DNA from: Ceratotherium simum simum
Taxonomy: Eukaryota; Chordata; Mammalia; Perissodactyla; Rhinocerotidae
Length of the DNA: 64,000 bases
Direction of reading: 5' to 3'
Assembly: GCF_000283155.1 (NCBI RefSeq)
Contig: NW_004454175.1
Coordinates: 345,111 to 409,110, forward strand
The notes beneath the pieces were generated by a model. The model saw only the letters and a list, made by a program, of their open reading frames with translations. It was not told the DNA's origin and did no database searches. Shown here in pieces: positions 1 through 9,785 of this stretch (the stretch's first letter is position 1; each line of letters opens with the position of its first letter). Position numbers and translations under genes: made by a program.

Positions 1-80
1 AATTATTTTCTTAATTTTATTTTCAGATTGTTTATTGCTTATATATAGAAATACAACTCATTTTTGTATATTGAGTTACT
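1..80 (-). mobile_element. L1 LINE fragment (ORF2 part), antisense
   Basis: The sequence matches, in antisense, the well-known L1 ORF2 stretch that encodes part of the reverse transcriptase region (sense form: ...caatgaacaatctgaaaatg...). The element runs off the left edge of the window, so only its last part is visible. The reading frame is not intact. Assignment is from memory of the L1 consensus; the subfamily is not determined. Confidence 0.6.
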
Positions 81-84
81 ATTA

Positions 85-300
85 TTTTTAAGGGAACTGT
101 TTACCCACCAGTGCATCCTTGAGAACTTTTGCTAATTCTTTGGGTTTAACAGTCACTCTCTGACCTTCAGTCTTTCTAAATGCTGAAGGATATTAACACC
201 CTCCTTGTTCTCACCCAGCTTGATATGAGCATTTCAACACTGTCTTATTAACAAGAACTTGCAGCCCTTAAATTAATCATAGATAATACTTCATTTGAAA
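85..300 (-). pseudogene. Decayed coding-like tract, unidentified
   Basis: Read on the minus strand, three short open stretches follow one another in different frames. One at about 271-241 reads LQVLVNKTVLK, one at about 230-170 contains LGENKEGVNILQHLERLK, and one at about 171-91 contains VTVKPKELAKVLKDALVGK. The residue composition looks protein-like, with charged helical character, and small frameshifts would link the three. I cannot name the parent gene. It sits beside an L1 piece, which would suit an L1-mobilised processed copy, but no poly(A) tail or target duplication is visible. Chance open stretches remain possible. Confidence 0.25.
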
Positions 301-634
301 ATGCTGACTGAAATGTTAGGGAGGAAAAAAAGAAGAGATATGGGAAATAAGCTTATATTCATTATATTTTTAATTTTATTCTTATTAATTTTATTTTTTA
401 TTCAACATGTTTTGATGGTTATAAAAATATCTTTGATTACTTACTATATAAAATTGGAATTTCATAATTCAAATTACCCATAATCCTGCCACTCACAGAT
501 AGCCACAGTTAAGAATTGGGTTACTCATGGGTGCTGTACATGAGTATTGTTAACATTGCTAAGATCATATTCTCCATATAATTTTTATTCTTTCATTTTT
601 TTTACATCTAAATTATGTAATAATGACTCACTGT
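301..634. other. AT-rich stretch, nothing recognised
   Basis: A/T-rich sequence with a 62-codon open frame (295-483, plus) that is mostly Ile, Leu and Phe because of the base composition. I see no splice sites, RNA gene or repeat that I can name. Confidence 0.5.
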
Positions 635-1060
635 TAGGAAACATCAATTTAAATACACTATAAAAATAAGAAGTATTAGTAATTTCTTTACACTTATTTG
701 AGACAGCCACTTTTGGCATGTCTTTTTAAAGAGTCCTTCTTTTTCTTCTTTAAAATTAAAGTAACACATGCATTTGGTTAAAACAATCAAACAGTTCTGA
801 AAGATTCATCATGAAAAGCAACAATGCCTTTCCCCACTTTTCCAGAACACTGGTCCTACTCTCCAGGAGGCAAATACTTTTACTCCAGTTTTTATAACTT
901 TGGAGGGATAACCTCCATATCACAAATAATATTTCTTTCCTGATGTTTCTTGATTTATCAACTTTGGACACTATCCATTGACCTCCTGACTTTTTTCCCC
1001 CACTTCCTCATCCTCTCTCAAGTCCTGACCAGAATAAGCACATTGGCCCCAGATATTAAG
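635..1060 (-). mobile_element. Probable old L1 3'-UTR remnant, antisense
   Basis: The stretch 'aaagtaacacatgcatttgg' followed by 'caaacagttctgaaag' resembles the antisense 3' untranslated region of old L1M elements, which typically read 'aaagtaatacatgc..attg'. It is strongly diverged and the boundaries are uncertain. A 71-codon minus-strand frame (756-971) lies inside it and is not a gene. Confidence 0.35.
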
Positions 1061-1065
1061 AGACA

Positions 1066-1215
1066 CTAGAATTTCCTAAGCACTTACTATGTGCCAGGCA
1101 CTCTGCTCTAAAGCTGCCATTTTAATGCTTACAACAACCAAATGAGTCAGTTTACATTATTCTAGTTTAAGGATGAGGAAGCAGAGGTTCAAAGAGGTTA
1201 AGAAATTTGTCCAAG
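1066..1215 (-). repeat. MIR SINE, first part (split by MLT1 LTR)
   Basis: Contains the diagnostic MIR reverse-complement words 'cactatgtgccaggcactctgct', 'acaacaacc', 'gatgaggaagcagaggtt' and 'caaagaggttaag'. The element breaks off at 1215, where an LTR begins, and resumes at 1806. Confidence 0.8.
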
Positions 1216-1805
1216 TGTGGCAGATTGCATTTTCCAAAAAAGGGCCACAATAATATTTCTGGTCCCACCTGCTTTTCCAGAACACTGCCATTTCCCCTTG
1301 TCTTGGAGTCTATTTCCTCTCTCCTTGAAACTGGGCAAGGCTTTGTGACTGCCTTGATGAATAGAATGCTGTGGAAATATCACTGTTGCATGACTTACAA
1401 GGGTGGGTTTAAAAAGATAGAACAGCTTCTTACTGTCTCTCTTCCTGTGGATTCTCACCCTTAGAACTCAACCACCATGTTGTGAGGAAGCCCAGGCTCC
1501 CTGAAGAAGCCACATGTAGGTTTTCTGGCTAATAGCACCAAGTTAGGCCTGAGAACACAGCTGGGATCAATCACCAGATAGGTGAGAAAACAAGCCTTCA
1601 GATGATTCTAGATTCCAGCTGTTGAGTCATTGTCATCTTTCCAGTCTTCCGGCTGAGACCCCAGACATTGTAGAACAGAGACAAATTGCCCCCATTATGC
1701 CCTGTCCAAATTCTTGACCCACAGTATCCATGAGTGTGACAAAGAGTTGTTTTATGCCACTAAGTTTTGAGGTAATTTGATACACAGCGATAGATAACCA
1801 GAACA
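1216..1805 (+). mobile_element. MLT1-type solo LTR (ERVL-MaLR)
   Basis: Starts TGTGGCAGATTG and ends GATAACCAGAACA, with the MaLR words 'ttgtgactgcctt', 'gccactaagttttgagg' and 'gtaatttgatacacagcg'. Length is 590 bp and the ends are TG...CA. It is inserted into a MIR. The flanking 5-mers (ccaag and tcacg) match at only 3 of 5 positions, which fits an old insertion. Overlapping 85- and 86-codon frames on both strands are not genes. Confidence 0.8.
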
Positions 1806-1912
1806 TCACGGCACGTACCTCTGGTAAAGTGATAGACCTTGAGTTTGAACCTAGTTCTGTCTACTCCTAGAATCTCTGCTTTTAGCCACTGGGCTCCACA
1901 ATCTGTGAAGAC
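1806..1912 (-). repeat. MIR SINE, second part
   Basis: Resumes the MIR interrupted at 1215: 'tcacggca..', 'ttgagtttgaacctagttctgtctac' and 'tttagccactgggctcc' correspond to the MIR words 'ggtcacac', 'gaacccaggtctg' and 'cttaaccactatgct'. Confidence 0.65.
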
Positions 1913-1915
1913 TAC

Positions 1916-2348
1916 TGTATTAGCTTGCTAGGGCTGCCATAACAAAGTATTACAGACTGGGTGGTTTAAACAACAGAGATGTATTTTCTAACAATTTTGG
2001 AGGCTAGAAGTCCAAGATCAAGGTGTTGGCAGGGCTGGTTTTTTCTGAAGCCTCTCTCCTTGGTTTGCAAATGGCTACCTTCTCCCTGTGTCTCCACATG
2101 CTCTTCCCTCTGTGCTTGTCTGTGTCCTAATCTCCTCTTCTTATAAGGACCCCAGTCACATTAGATTAGAGCCAACACATATGACCTCATTATATATATA
2201 TCATATATATCATATATATATCATATATCAAGACCTTAATTACCTCTTGAAAGGCCCTCCCTCCGAATACAGTCACATTCTGAGGTACTGGCTTTAGGAC
2301 TTCAACATAACATGTGAATTTTGGGAGGACACAATTCAGCCCAGAACA
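1916..2348 (-). mobile_element. MLT1-type solo LTR, antisense, with 5-bp target duplication
   Basis: Starts TGTATTAGCTTGCTAGGGCT and ends CCAGAACA, with 'ctgggtggtttaaacaacag', 'agtccaagatcaaggtg', 'cttcttataaggacc' and 'ggacacaattcagccc', the reverse complement of an MLT1-family LTR. The 5-mer actac occurs immediately before (1911-1915) and after (2349-2353), the target duplication length expected of ERVL-class elements. Length is 433 bp. It contains an AT microsatellite at 2191-2228. Confidence 0.88.
2191..2228. repeat. AT-rich microsatellite inside LTR
   Basis: Repeated 'atatatatc/atatatcat' units within the MLT1 LTR at a point where the family is normally A/T-rich. It probably expanded after insertion. 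Confidence 0.8.
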
Positions 2349-2430
2349 ACTACCCACAGGGCATTCTGAGAGTCTGGCACTCTGGCTCTCACTTAGCTAC
2401 CTCCTGCCGTCATCTACCTACCTTCCAGGG

Positions 2431-2851
2431 CGGTGGTTCTAGACCCTGGCCTCACATTAGAATCGTGAGTTCAAAAAAGAATAGCGATAGCCGGGCCCTA
2501 CCCCAGACCAATTAAATCAGAACTTGTGGGGGCCGGCCCCGTGGCTTAGCGGTTAAGTGTGCGCTCTCTGATGCTGGCGGCCCAGGTTCGGATCCTGGGC
2601 GCGCACCGATGCACCGCTTCTCGGGCCACATGGCCGCGTCCCACATACAGCAACTGGAAGGATGTGCAACTATGACATACAACTATCTACTGGGGCTTTG
2701 GGAGGAAAATAAATAAATAAATCTTAAAAAATAAATAAATAAATAAATAATTAAAAAAAAAAAAGAACTTGTGGGGCAGGGCCTCGGCATCAGCATGTTT
2801 TAAAAGTTCCTCTGTGATCCTAACGTGCAGCCAGGGTTGAGGATGACCGCT
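2431..2851 (+). mobile_element. MER5-type hAT MITE, split by a SINE
   Basis: Left end 'cggtggttctagaccctggc', middle 'gccgggccctaccccagacc' and 'ggcatcagcatgtttt', right end 'gttgaggatgaccgctc' match the non-autonomous hAT (Charlie) family MER5, whose consensus begins 'cagtggttctcaaact' and ends in the complementary 'tttgagaaccactg'. An ERE-type SINE at 2532-2763 interrupts it. Without the SINE the element is about 176 bp, close to the usual MER5A length. Confidence 0.75.
2532..2763 (+). mobile_element. ERE-type tRNA-derived SINE, short form
   Basis: Begins GCCGGCCCC and carries a Pol III A box (2542-2552, tggcttagcgg) and B box (2585-2595, ggttcggatcc). The 'ctactggggctttggg' body is followed by an (AAAT)n/A-rich tail. 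The perfect 13-bp duplication agaacttgtgggg flanks it (2519-2531 and 2764-2776), showing a target-primed insertion into the MER5 element. Perfect duplications point to a fairly young copy. Confidence 0.95.
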
Positions 2852-5425
2852 CTGGGTGGAAGAGAGGTCTGGGGAGAGCAGTGAGCCAGGAGAAACAAGG
2901 GTCCTCTGAGGCAGCAAATTGCTGCTTTGGTTAGAGGAAGAGAAATAAAAATCACAGAGAATCCTGACACATCTCACAGTAGCTCAGGTATGAAGAGGAT
3001 GGGATAGTAAATGGAATAAAAAACAAAAGACGTAGGGAAATATCCATCCCACTAGTTAAGACGTGAAATGCCATTACGTGACATTAGAAACCAAAAAAAG
3101 GAAAAGCAGGAGAGCACAAGATAACGTAGCGGAAGTGAAGAAACACAAATGAATAACTAGGGTTTGCTGTGGGTCTCCTCTATTACAGCGTGGTTTTCAA
3201 GTTTTATTTTGGAAATTTGTAACTGAGCAGAATTGATTGATTCTATTTTATACCATGCAAAAGTCAACCGCCAGCATTATTGTTCAGCCCGGGAGCTCTG
3301 CTACCCACATGTCAGAAATCGCCAGTTGGATCTTCACTCACGATTGGAAGTCAGAGCAGCACCAACTCGTCCCTACCTAGTCTCGCCTCGGCAGCAAACA
3401 CTCAGCAGACCTGAATTCCAGACAGATTTTTGTTTCCTTCTGACTCCCAGCCTTCCCCTTCGGCTGTTTCTAGGGCTGTATGTTGCTTGCGAATTGACAC
3501 GGGGGATGTTGCCTATTCCTGAAGTCATTTATATTGGTATTACTAGAGTAAATTCTCTATGAAATAAAAATCAATAGTCACCGACATCCTGAGTAGTGAG
3601 GAAAATAATTGTTTATGGCACTCAGCTTAAGCTGTTCTGGTAATCACGTTGAAAAATACAATATTTATTCATTAGATCAAATTTAATGAGGCCTCCTGGC
3701 AGTAATTATAAAAATTACTGTAGCAGTAAATTACTAATGAGTTGTGATGTGCTTCCTACCTGTGAAGAAGGACTGGGGGTTGAAAAAGCCTGCTACCCAG
3801 ATGAGGATGCGAGGGAGGGAGCTTCACGCCCGCGCTGCTCTCTCACCCAGGCGGGAAAGGATCAGTGTACCCAAACCACAAAAGCAAACAAGAGAAAAGA
3901 CCAAGGACACGCAACCGGGCTGGGGGGGTGGCGCGGGGAGAATTCTTGCAGCCGTCGGAACAGGATCAAGATTAGAGCATTCTTTTCCCCAAAGGTGAGC
4001 ATCATCTCAGACACTTGGAGTTGCCGGCGTGCTGGGGTCACCGAAGAGCACTAATCTGATGCCTGGGAAGGACAGAGCTTCTTATTAAGGCTGGGAAATG
4101 ATTCCAATATACGCCGCCCTTTAAGTCTGGGGGCTCGACTCTGACCGCTGAGGTGCAGGTTCGGCTTGGCGTTTTCAAAACCAGCCACTGGGCGCGGCGC
4201 CTGCTCTAATGCAGGGACCGTTGATGGTTTTTGTAAGCTCCTGGGGGTTTCTGCCTCCTCTGAAGGCTGAGAACCAGCTAGAATTTTTGCTCTTCTATAT
4301 ACAGAATGGAGCTAAATTTTTTTTTTAAAGGATACAAGTAATTAATTTTGATTGAGAGCCTATATGTAAAAAAGCCAGAAAACATATTGATCTGAGAGCA
4401 GGCACAGTTTTAAAAAAAATACATTAACAGAATTAAATGGGAACATTAAGCTGTGACAAGATATGGTCTGACATAGCTTTGTACTGCTGTTTTCTGGGTT
4501 AATATAGGTGGATACTAGCCGTACCCCGTAACAGGGCTACTATGTCAGTTCACAAAGGTAGCCTTTGTTCCTCAGACACAGAACCATGGCCCGCCGATGA
4601 GGGACCAGCCACACCAGGTGAGGACCCCCTACCCACCAGCAGCTGGAATCTGTAACCAGCAGAAACGCCCGCCGAAGCCTCAGCAGAGCGTCCCTCTCAA
4701 AAGCACCGTGTCTGAATAGCAGGCAGGCTGTCGTCTGGAGTGACAGCTATCTATTCAGGTAGTGGCTGCTATTGTCTTCTCACTTGTAACACCAAGAGGA
4801 TTTTTGTTTAACTTTAAGAATTCTGACAGCATCTCAGAATGTCGTACTCCAAGTGGGTTCAACCCCTCCTCTCGTAGGGAGGGTGCACTGACATGAGAGT
4901 GTACATTTTTTTCTTTAAATTGCAGATGCCTTAAAATGAGATTGTCAGGTTTGTTGGCTTGTCAGACTAAAGTATCAAGATTTTCACAGTGTATTATATC
5001 ACTATAATATGATCATTGTACATGAAACTAATGAGTAATATTGTACTTAGTGGTGGGACTGAGTCACATTAACATTAAAAACGGTGAGCAGCCTTGCATT
5101 TTACCAGAGAATCTAGGAAAGACGGCTACCCTGTGGGACGTGAGGCCGGAATTCCATCACCCAGGCAAGGTCGGGAAGCCCTCTTTGAACAGGGAGGTGT
5201 AGCCGGGGCAAGCTGAAGGCTGTGCTGGGGAGACCAGAGCAGAAGGGAGCCGGGGGCTCCTCAGGGTGGAAGCACCCACTAGGGGCTCAGAAAATGACTC
5301 TTGAAGGAAGGAGTGAATGTCAATTGTGAGTTTTCTTCACAAGTAGAATCACATGCAGCTACACTGGAAGCAATTTGAAGAGGAGTATTATTTCAGTATC
5401 TGCCTTGCGTAAGCCCTGCTTGTCC
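2852..5425. other. Repeat-poor single-copy stretch, no gene supported
   Basis: About 2.6 kb without a recognisable interspersed repeat. It includes open frames of 109 codons (3233-3562) and 122 codons (3686-4054) on the plus strand, neither of which resembles a known protein. A CpG-enriched core lies at 3800-4205 and an exon-like segment at 4582-4617. It may hold regulatory DNA or exons of a noncoding transcript, but nothing in the sequence proves this. Confidence 0.55.
3800..4205. other. CpG-enriched patch
   Basis: Local cluster of CpG dinucleotides ('cacgcccgcgctgc', 'ggcgcggggag', 'gcagccgtcgg', 'gttgccggcgtgc', 'tacgccgccc', 'gggcgcggcgcc') outside any SINE, in a window that is otherwise CpG-poor apart from SINEs. 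It is too weak to call a full CpG island by eye. It could be an eroded island, an enhancer, or part of an unannotated transcript. Confidence 0.45.
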
Positions 5426-5735
5426 ATTCATTCATTCATTCATTCATTCATCAGATGTTAATAAGCCCTACTATGTGCAAGGCACAGTGGTATGGGTAAA
5501 GGCACAGGTATGCCTTGCATAGACATTGAACAGGTACAAGTACAAACACCCAGTGTCTGTGGGGGTCAGTGCTGGGGAGGCCTAACTTCTTTTGAGGAAG
5601 TGATATTGAAGCTGAGATCTCAAAGGATGAGGAAGAGTTGGGATGGGAAAGGTGGTGGGGGAGGCTTCAAGGCCCAGGAAGCAGCGTTCCTGGGCAGGAG
5701 AGTGCTGAGAGCCCTTAGGAACTGACGGAAAGTCA
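5426..5735 (-). repeat. L2 LINE 3' region, antisense
   Basis: Begins with (ATTC)n (5426-5451), the usual antisense L2 tail. It continues with 'tactatgtgcaaggcacagtg', then 'gaggaagtgatattgaagctgagatctcaaagga', 'gcgttcctgggcagg' and 'agtgctgaga', which follow the antisense L2 3'-UTR consensus (...gaggtgacatttgagcagagacctgaa...). A 77-codon frame inside is not a gene. Confidence 0.7.
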
Positions 5736-5774
5736 GAGGGCCTGGAGAGAAGCCGTGGCCCCATGGTCACCAAA

Positions 5775-5920
5775 TGAAGAATGGATCAGACGGACTTGAG
5801 TTTGAATTTGGGCCTCGACCTCTCTGAGTTGTAAGCGACTAAATGACAGCATCTGTGAAGCCCCCAGCACAGGCCCTGGCATGGAGGAGAAATTCAGTGC
5901 ATGGAAACAATCAGTGTTGT
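5775..5920 (+). repeat. MIR-type SINE remnant
   Basis: 'gacttgagtttgaatttgggcctcgacctctctgag' and the 'cccagcacaggccctggcatgg' end resemble the MIR core and 3' part (accttgggcaag..., gcacagtgcctggca). It is diverged and the exact ends are uncertain. Confidence 0.5.
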
Positions 5921-8204
5921 TACTGAGGGGCAGGCTGGTGAGCTTACTGTAGGTGGCAGTGTGAAGACACCACCTACTCATTCCGCGGTAGGTGAACTTT
6001 GGGGGAGGTTGGATAGACAAAGGTAAGGGCATGTGAAATCATGGCACTGCCACTGTACCTGAGCTGGGTGCAGGAGAGAACTGAAGAGCAAGTGCTTACA
6101 TAGATTCAGGATAACAATATCCCAAAGTAAATGTTCATCATTTGGTTAGTGTTAAGCAACACCTCCACAAATGGTAGATTAACTTGCACATCATAGTTTT
6201 TTTTGAGTGGTTCCCACTAGATTTGTTGAGTACACAAACGACACAACCATACTGAGAAGCCCTGAATCCGATACTGTTCTTTGAGTGCCTACAAAGTGGT
6301 AAATTTGACGTCTGTATTTTTCCCAAGGCAGACTGCTCTTGTGCCTACTACTACAGAAAGTCTGTTTCCTAAAACCGATAGGATTTACAGGGTTTATCTT
6401 TTCCAAGAGATGCATGTACATTCTTCTCACTAATGTTATTGCAAACTGCACTCGTATTTGAAGAAGGAAATTTTCCCACAAGAACTGAAAGAGAAGTTAA
6501 AAATTTGTACCCAGAGCCCTCCCAGAAGTTAAAGATGTCAGTGTTTAGAGTATGTAGAGTTGACTCTTCAACACTCCTGAACCCATTTCCCCAAACTTCG
6601 GAGCAGCATGGTAAGATGAAGTGCTAAGGAGTGTCCTCACCATTCCTACCCCAGCAGCACATCACAGGCTGGTGGAGATTCATTTTGTGTAGGGGAGTTG
6701 TGAACATATCTATAAAGGAGTGAGCTGGGCCTGGTATTCCAGGAAGACGATTTGGTTAAACACATATTTTACTCCCCTTGTCTTCTTCATCGATACCTTC
6801 CCCTAGTCATTCTTGATATCAGTCATTGTCGTTGAGGGCATCATGTATATCATTAGTATTCTGCTAGGTAAGACGTAGCTTTTCCAACCTGTACTTCCAG
6901 AAGACTATAAAGCTCTTCTTTTCTGAGAACATTTGTCTAGAGGAAAAGCATTCACTGATGGGTTGACTGAGATTTGTAACCAAAATGGCTGAACAAATGA
7001 GACGTGGGAATTCTAAACTGGCTTATCACTTCAAAATGCATAAACCAGGCAGTTCTGGGGAGGGCAGAATGGGGAAGAAGCGGGAGGAGAGCAGAAACAG
7101 GCTGGAGACTCACCAGTCCTGCCAGGTGTGGCTTTGTTTGGCCTGGACTGTCTCTGGTACGCGAGGGCACACGCACGTTCTCATGCAGCTCCACTCTCCC
7201 TTGCCTGCAAGCCTGCTGCCCCCGAACTCTTTTTAGAGTGCCAGGTCTGAGTGTGGCTTAAAGGGCCATCTGCAGAGCCTGCCACATGCACATGGTCAGC
7301 TCTTTGTGGAAGCTGCTCATTGGGGGTACTTTAGAACTCAGCCTCTTTGTCCCACAAACAGCATACTTCTGTTGGTTTTTTCCCCCTAAATTGAACCACT
7401 CCTGTCCCTAATTGTGTCACTCCTGCTGTCACCTCCTAGCCATCAGAGCCGGTGGCTTGGTTCTGATTGTGTTGCAATGTGTCCTTGAAGCATTCTTTTT
7501 GTTGTGTTCAATGGCTCTCCTTCAGCTCACAACACAGTGGTTGCAATGGTTTCCTAGGGTCACCCATTCTCCGCTGAGGACCAGCCCAGAAAAGCTCAGT
7601 CGTAATGAACGGGGCTTCAGACGGACAGACACACACACGGGCTTGAGAGCTCTCCTGGCTCCGGCCACTCTAACAAGATTTTGTCATTTGTGGCTTTGCA
7701 CATTGGAAAAACTTTCATCTCTGAGTTTCTATGGGCTATAAATACTTGGTAGGTTAAAAAGGGATCATTCAGAACATGAAATAAACATAACCTGGCACGT
7801 ACACAGCAACACACCTCAACGGAGCCCTTCAACTTGTAGGCCAGAGCTGCGGGAATCTGAGACAGGGTTTCCTTCATCTCTTCTCTCATTCACTTCCCTC
7901 CCGGGCTGGACACTGCTCTGGTTTATGACCTCTTTTGGTTGGATATTTTCCTAATGAGGCAGGAGGATTAGGTCTCCATGTTACTTACACTTCTTAACCA
8001 CGAAGTGAAAACTGTTGATTTAGTTGGGATTGGGGAGAATTTTTACTATGTATGGAAAACATGATACAGATCACATATTTCTACCACGAATGGAGAAATG
8101 AGTCTGGCAGAAGGATACTCTATCTTGATGCTGAAAAATCACTGTAATCCTGGTCTTTATGGCTTTACTTGTTTTCTAAGTAACTGCTTTTTTTTTTTTT
8201 CAGA
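5921..8204. other. Single-copy stretch, no gene supported
   Basis: About 2.3 kb in which I recognise no repeat, RNA gene or coding exon. Open frames reach 109 codons (7412-7741, plus) and 99 codons (5733-6032, minus). None shows a recognisable domain. Confidence 0.5.
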
Positions 8205-8898
8205 TTATAAAAGAAATATGTGATTGTTGTAAAAAATTTAGTAATAGAGACGGATAGACTAAGAATAATAAAAATCAACCATATTTTCCAAACATAGAAT
8301 CATTAATATCTTGGTTCTATGCTTTTCTTTTCTTTTTTTTTTACATTGAGGTATAAAATACATACAGAAAACTGCACAATCATAAGTACACATCTCAACG
8401 TTTAAAAAACTATAAAAATAGTGTACATACACATCCCCACCACCTTGATCAAAACATTTCTTGTTCCATAGCAAACACTGTCGTGTCCCCTCCTAGTCAA
8501 TACCCTCCCAGAGGTCTCTCCCCTGACATATAGGTATATATAATATACCTATCACATCTTTATACTTTGTTGTCTCTATGTTATACCTTTTACACTTTGT
8601 TTTATGTATATCAGACATTTTTACAAAAATGAACTCCATAAAATATTGCAATCTGATCTCCCTTTATATAAGAAAAATGTAAATTTTTATTAACTAATAT
8701 TTATATGATAAAATATTTATACAATATCACTTTATATAATATCAATAAAATCTCATATTTATATTATATACAAATATATAATTTATATAATTATCACTTT
8801 ATATAGTATCTTTCTGTGTCATAAATATAAAACTAAGCCATCATTTGTAATGGCTGCATCCCATTATTAGGTGTACTATCATTTGTAAACTACTTTCT
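8205..8898 (-). mobile_element. Old L1 3' region, antisense, AT-rich
   Basis: 'acattgaggtataaaatacatacag', 'catccccaccaccttgatcaaaacatttc' and 'ggctgcatcccattattagg' follow the antisense 3' part of old L1M elements, in which 'ggctgcatagtattccattg' is antisense to the end of ORF2. The 8520-8820 portion is extremely A/T-rich with repeated tttatata words. A SINE splits it at 8899, and the L1 resumes after 9227. Confidence 0.55.
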
Positions 8899-9213
8899 TT
8901 TTTTTTTAATCTTTATTTATTTATTTTTTGTGAGGAAGATCAGCCCTGAGCTAACATCCATGCTAATCCTCTTTTTGCTGAGGAAGACCGGCTCTGAGCT
9001 AACATCTATCGCCAATCCTCCTCCTTTTTCTTTTTTCCCCAAAGCCCCAGTAGATAGTTGTACGTCATAGTTGCACATCCTTCTAGTTGCTGTATGTGGG
9101 ACGCGGCCTCAGCATGGCCAGAGAAGCGGTGCGTCGGTGCGCGCCCGGGATCCGAACCTGGGCTGCCAGTAGCGGAGCACGAGCACTTAACTGCTAAGCC
9201 ATGGGGCCAGCCC
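8899..9213 (-). mobile_element. ERE-type SINE, composite long form, antisense
   Basis: Antisense copy with tRNA-like head (about 9100-9213), 'ccccagtagatagttgtacg' body, and then two copies of the 'gagctaacatc...aatcctc' module before the T-rich (A-tail) end. The perfect 14-bp duplication gtaaactactttct flanks it (8885-8898 and 9214-9227). At 315 bp it is longer than the short form because it carries both body types. Confidence 0.93.
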
Positions 9214-9227
9214 GTAAACTACTTTCT

Positions 9228-9310
9228 GACAGATGGACATTTAGCTTTGTTCCTTTGTGATTATTTAAAAATTGCCATTAGGGCAACATCCATGAGCAAA
9301 TTTATTTGAA
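9228..9310 (-). mobile_element. L1 continuation after SINE
   Basis: 'gacagatggacatttagctttg' and 'attgccattagggcaacatc' correspond to the antisense L1 words 'tgatggacatttaggttg' and 'acaatgctgcaatgaacatc'. It continues the element cut at 8898. Confidence 0.55.
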
Positions 9311-9450
9311 AGTCTTCGTAATCCTAGTTTACTGTTATTAAGTACGAGTATCTTAAAGGCTTCTACGCTTTTATATGGTCCATCTGTTCTGTTCCACATT
9401 TGTCCCTTCTCTAGTTGTAGTCCTCTTTTAGCACGTGCTGAAGGACAGTC

Positions 9451-9477
9451 TGTGTGTGTGTGTGTGTGTGTGTGTGT
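9451..9477. repeat. (TG)n microsatellite
   Basis: Thirteen and a half uninterrupted TG units. Confidence 0.97.
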
Positions 9478-9586
9478 TCTATGTTATTGTTACTCAAGTA
9501 TTCCCAATCCAGCCCAGTCTCGGAGCCGGAGACAGAAAGTATGATTGGGTCCACACATCATGTCATGAGGTTTCTTTTTTCCCCTC

Positions 9587-9785
9587 TCATTTTTTTGATT
9601 GAGGTGAAATTCACATAACGTAAAATAAGCCTATTTAAAATGTACAATTCAGCGGCATTTACTTTGGCATTTACCATGCTTTGCAACCACCACCTCTTTC
9701 TAGTTTCAGAACATTTCTATTACCCCAAAAGGAAACCCTTTATCCACTGGTGGTCACTCCCCATTCCCCCTTCCCCAACCAGGTC
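9587..9785 (-). mobile_element. L1 3'-UTR fragment, antisense
   Basis: 'ttgattgaggtgaaattcacataac', 'atgtacaattcagcggcattt', 'gcaaccaccacctctttc' and 'ggtcactccccattccccc' are the standard antisense L1M 3' words. The same segment of the element recurs at 44115-44405. Confidence 0.7.

Noticed and set aside
2542..2595. tRNA-like A and B boxes, considered as a tRNA gene
   Set aside because: They belong to the head of a SINE with a tail and target duplications. There is no intact cloverleaf or 3' terminator. The same applies to the other SINE copies.
5426..5451. Regular short direct repeats, considered as a CRISPR-like array
   Set aside because: Simple (ATTC)n tail of an L2 element; no spacers.
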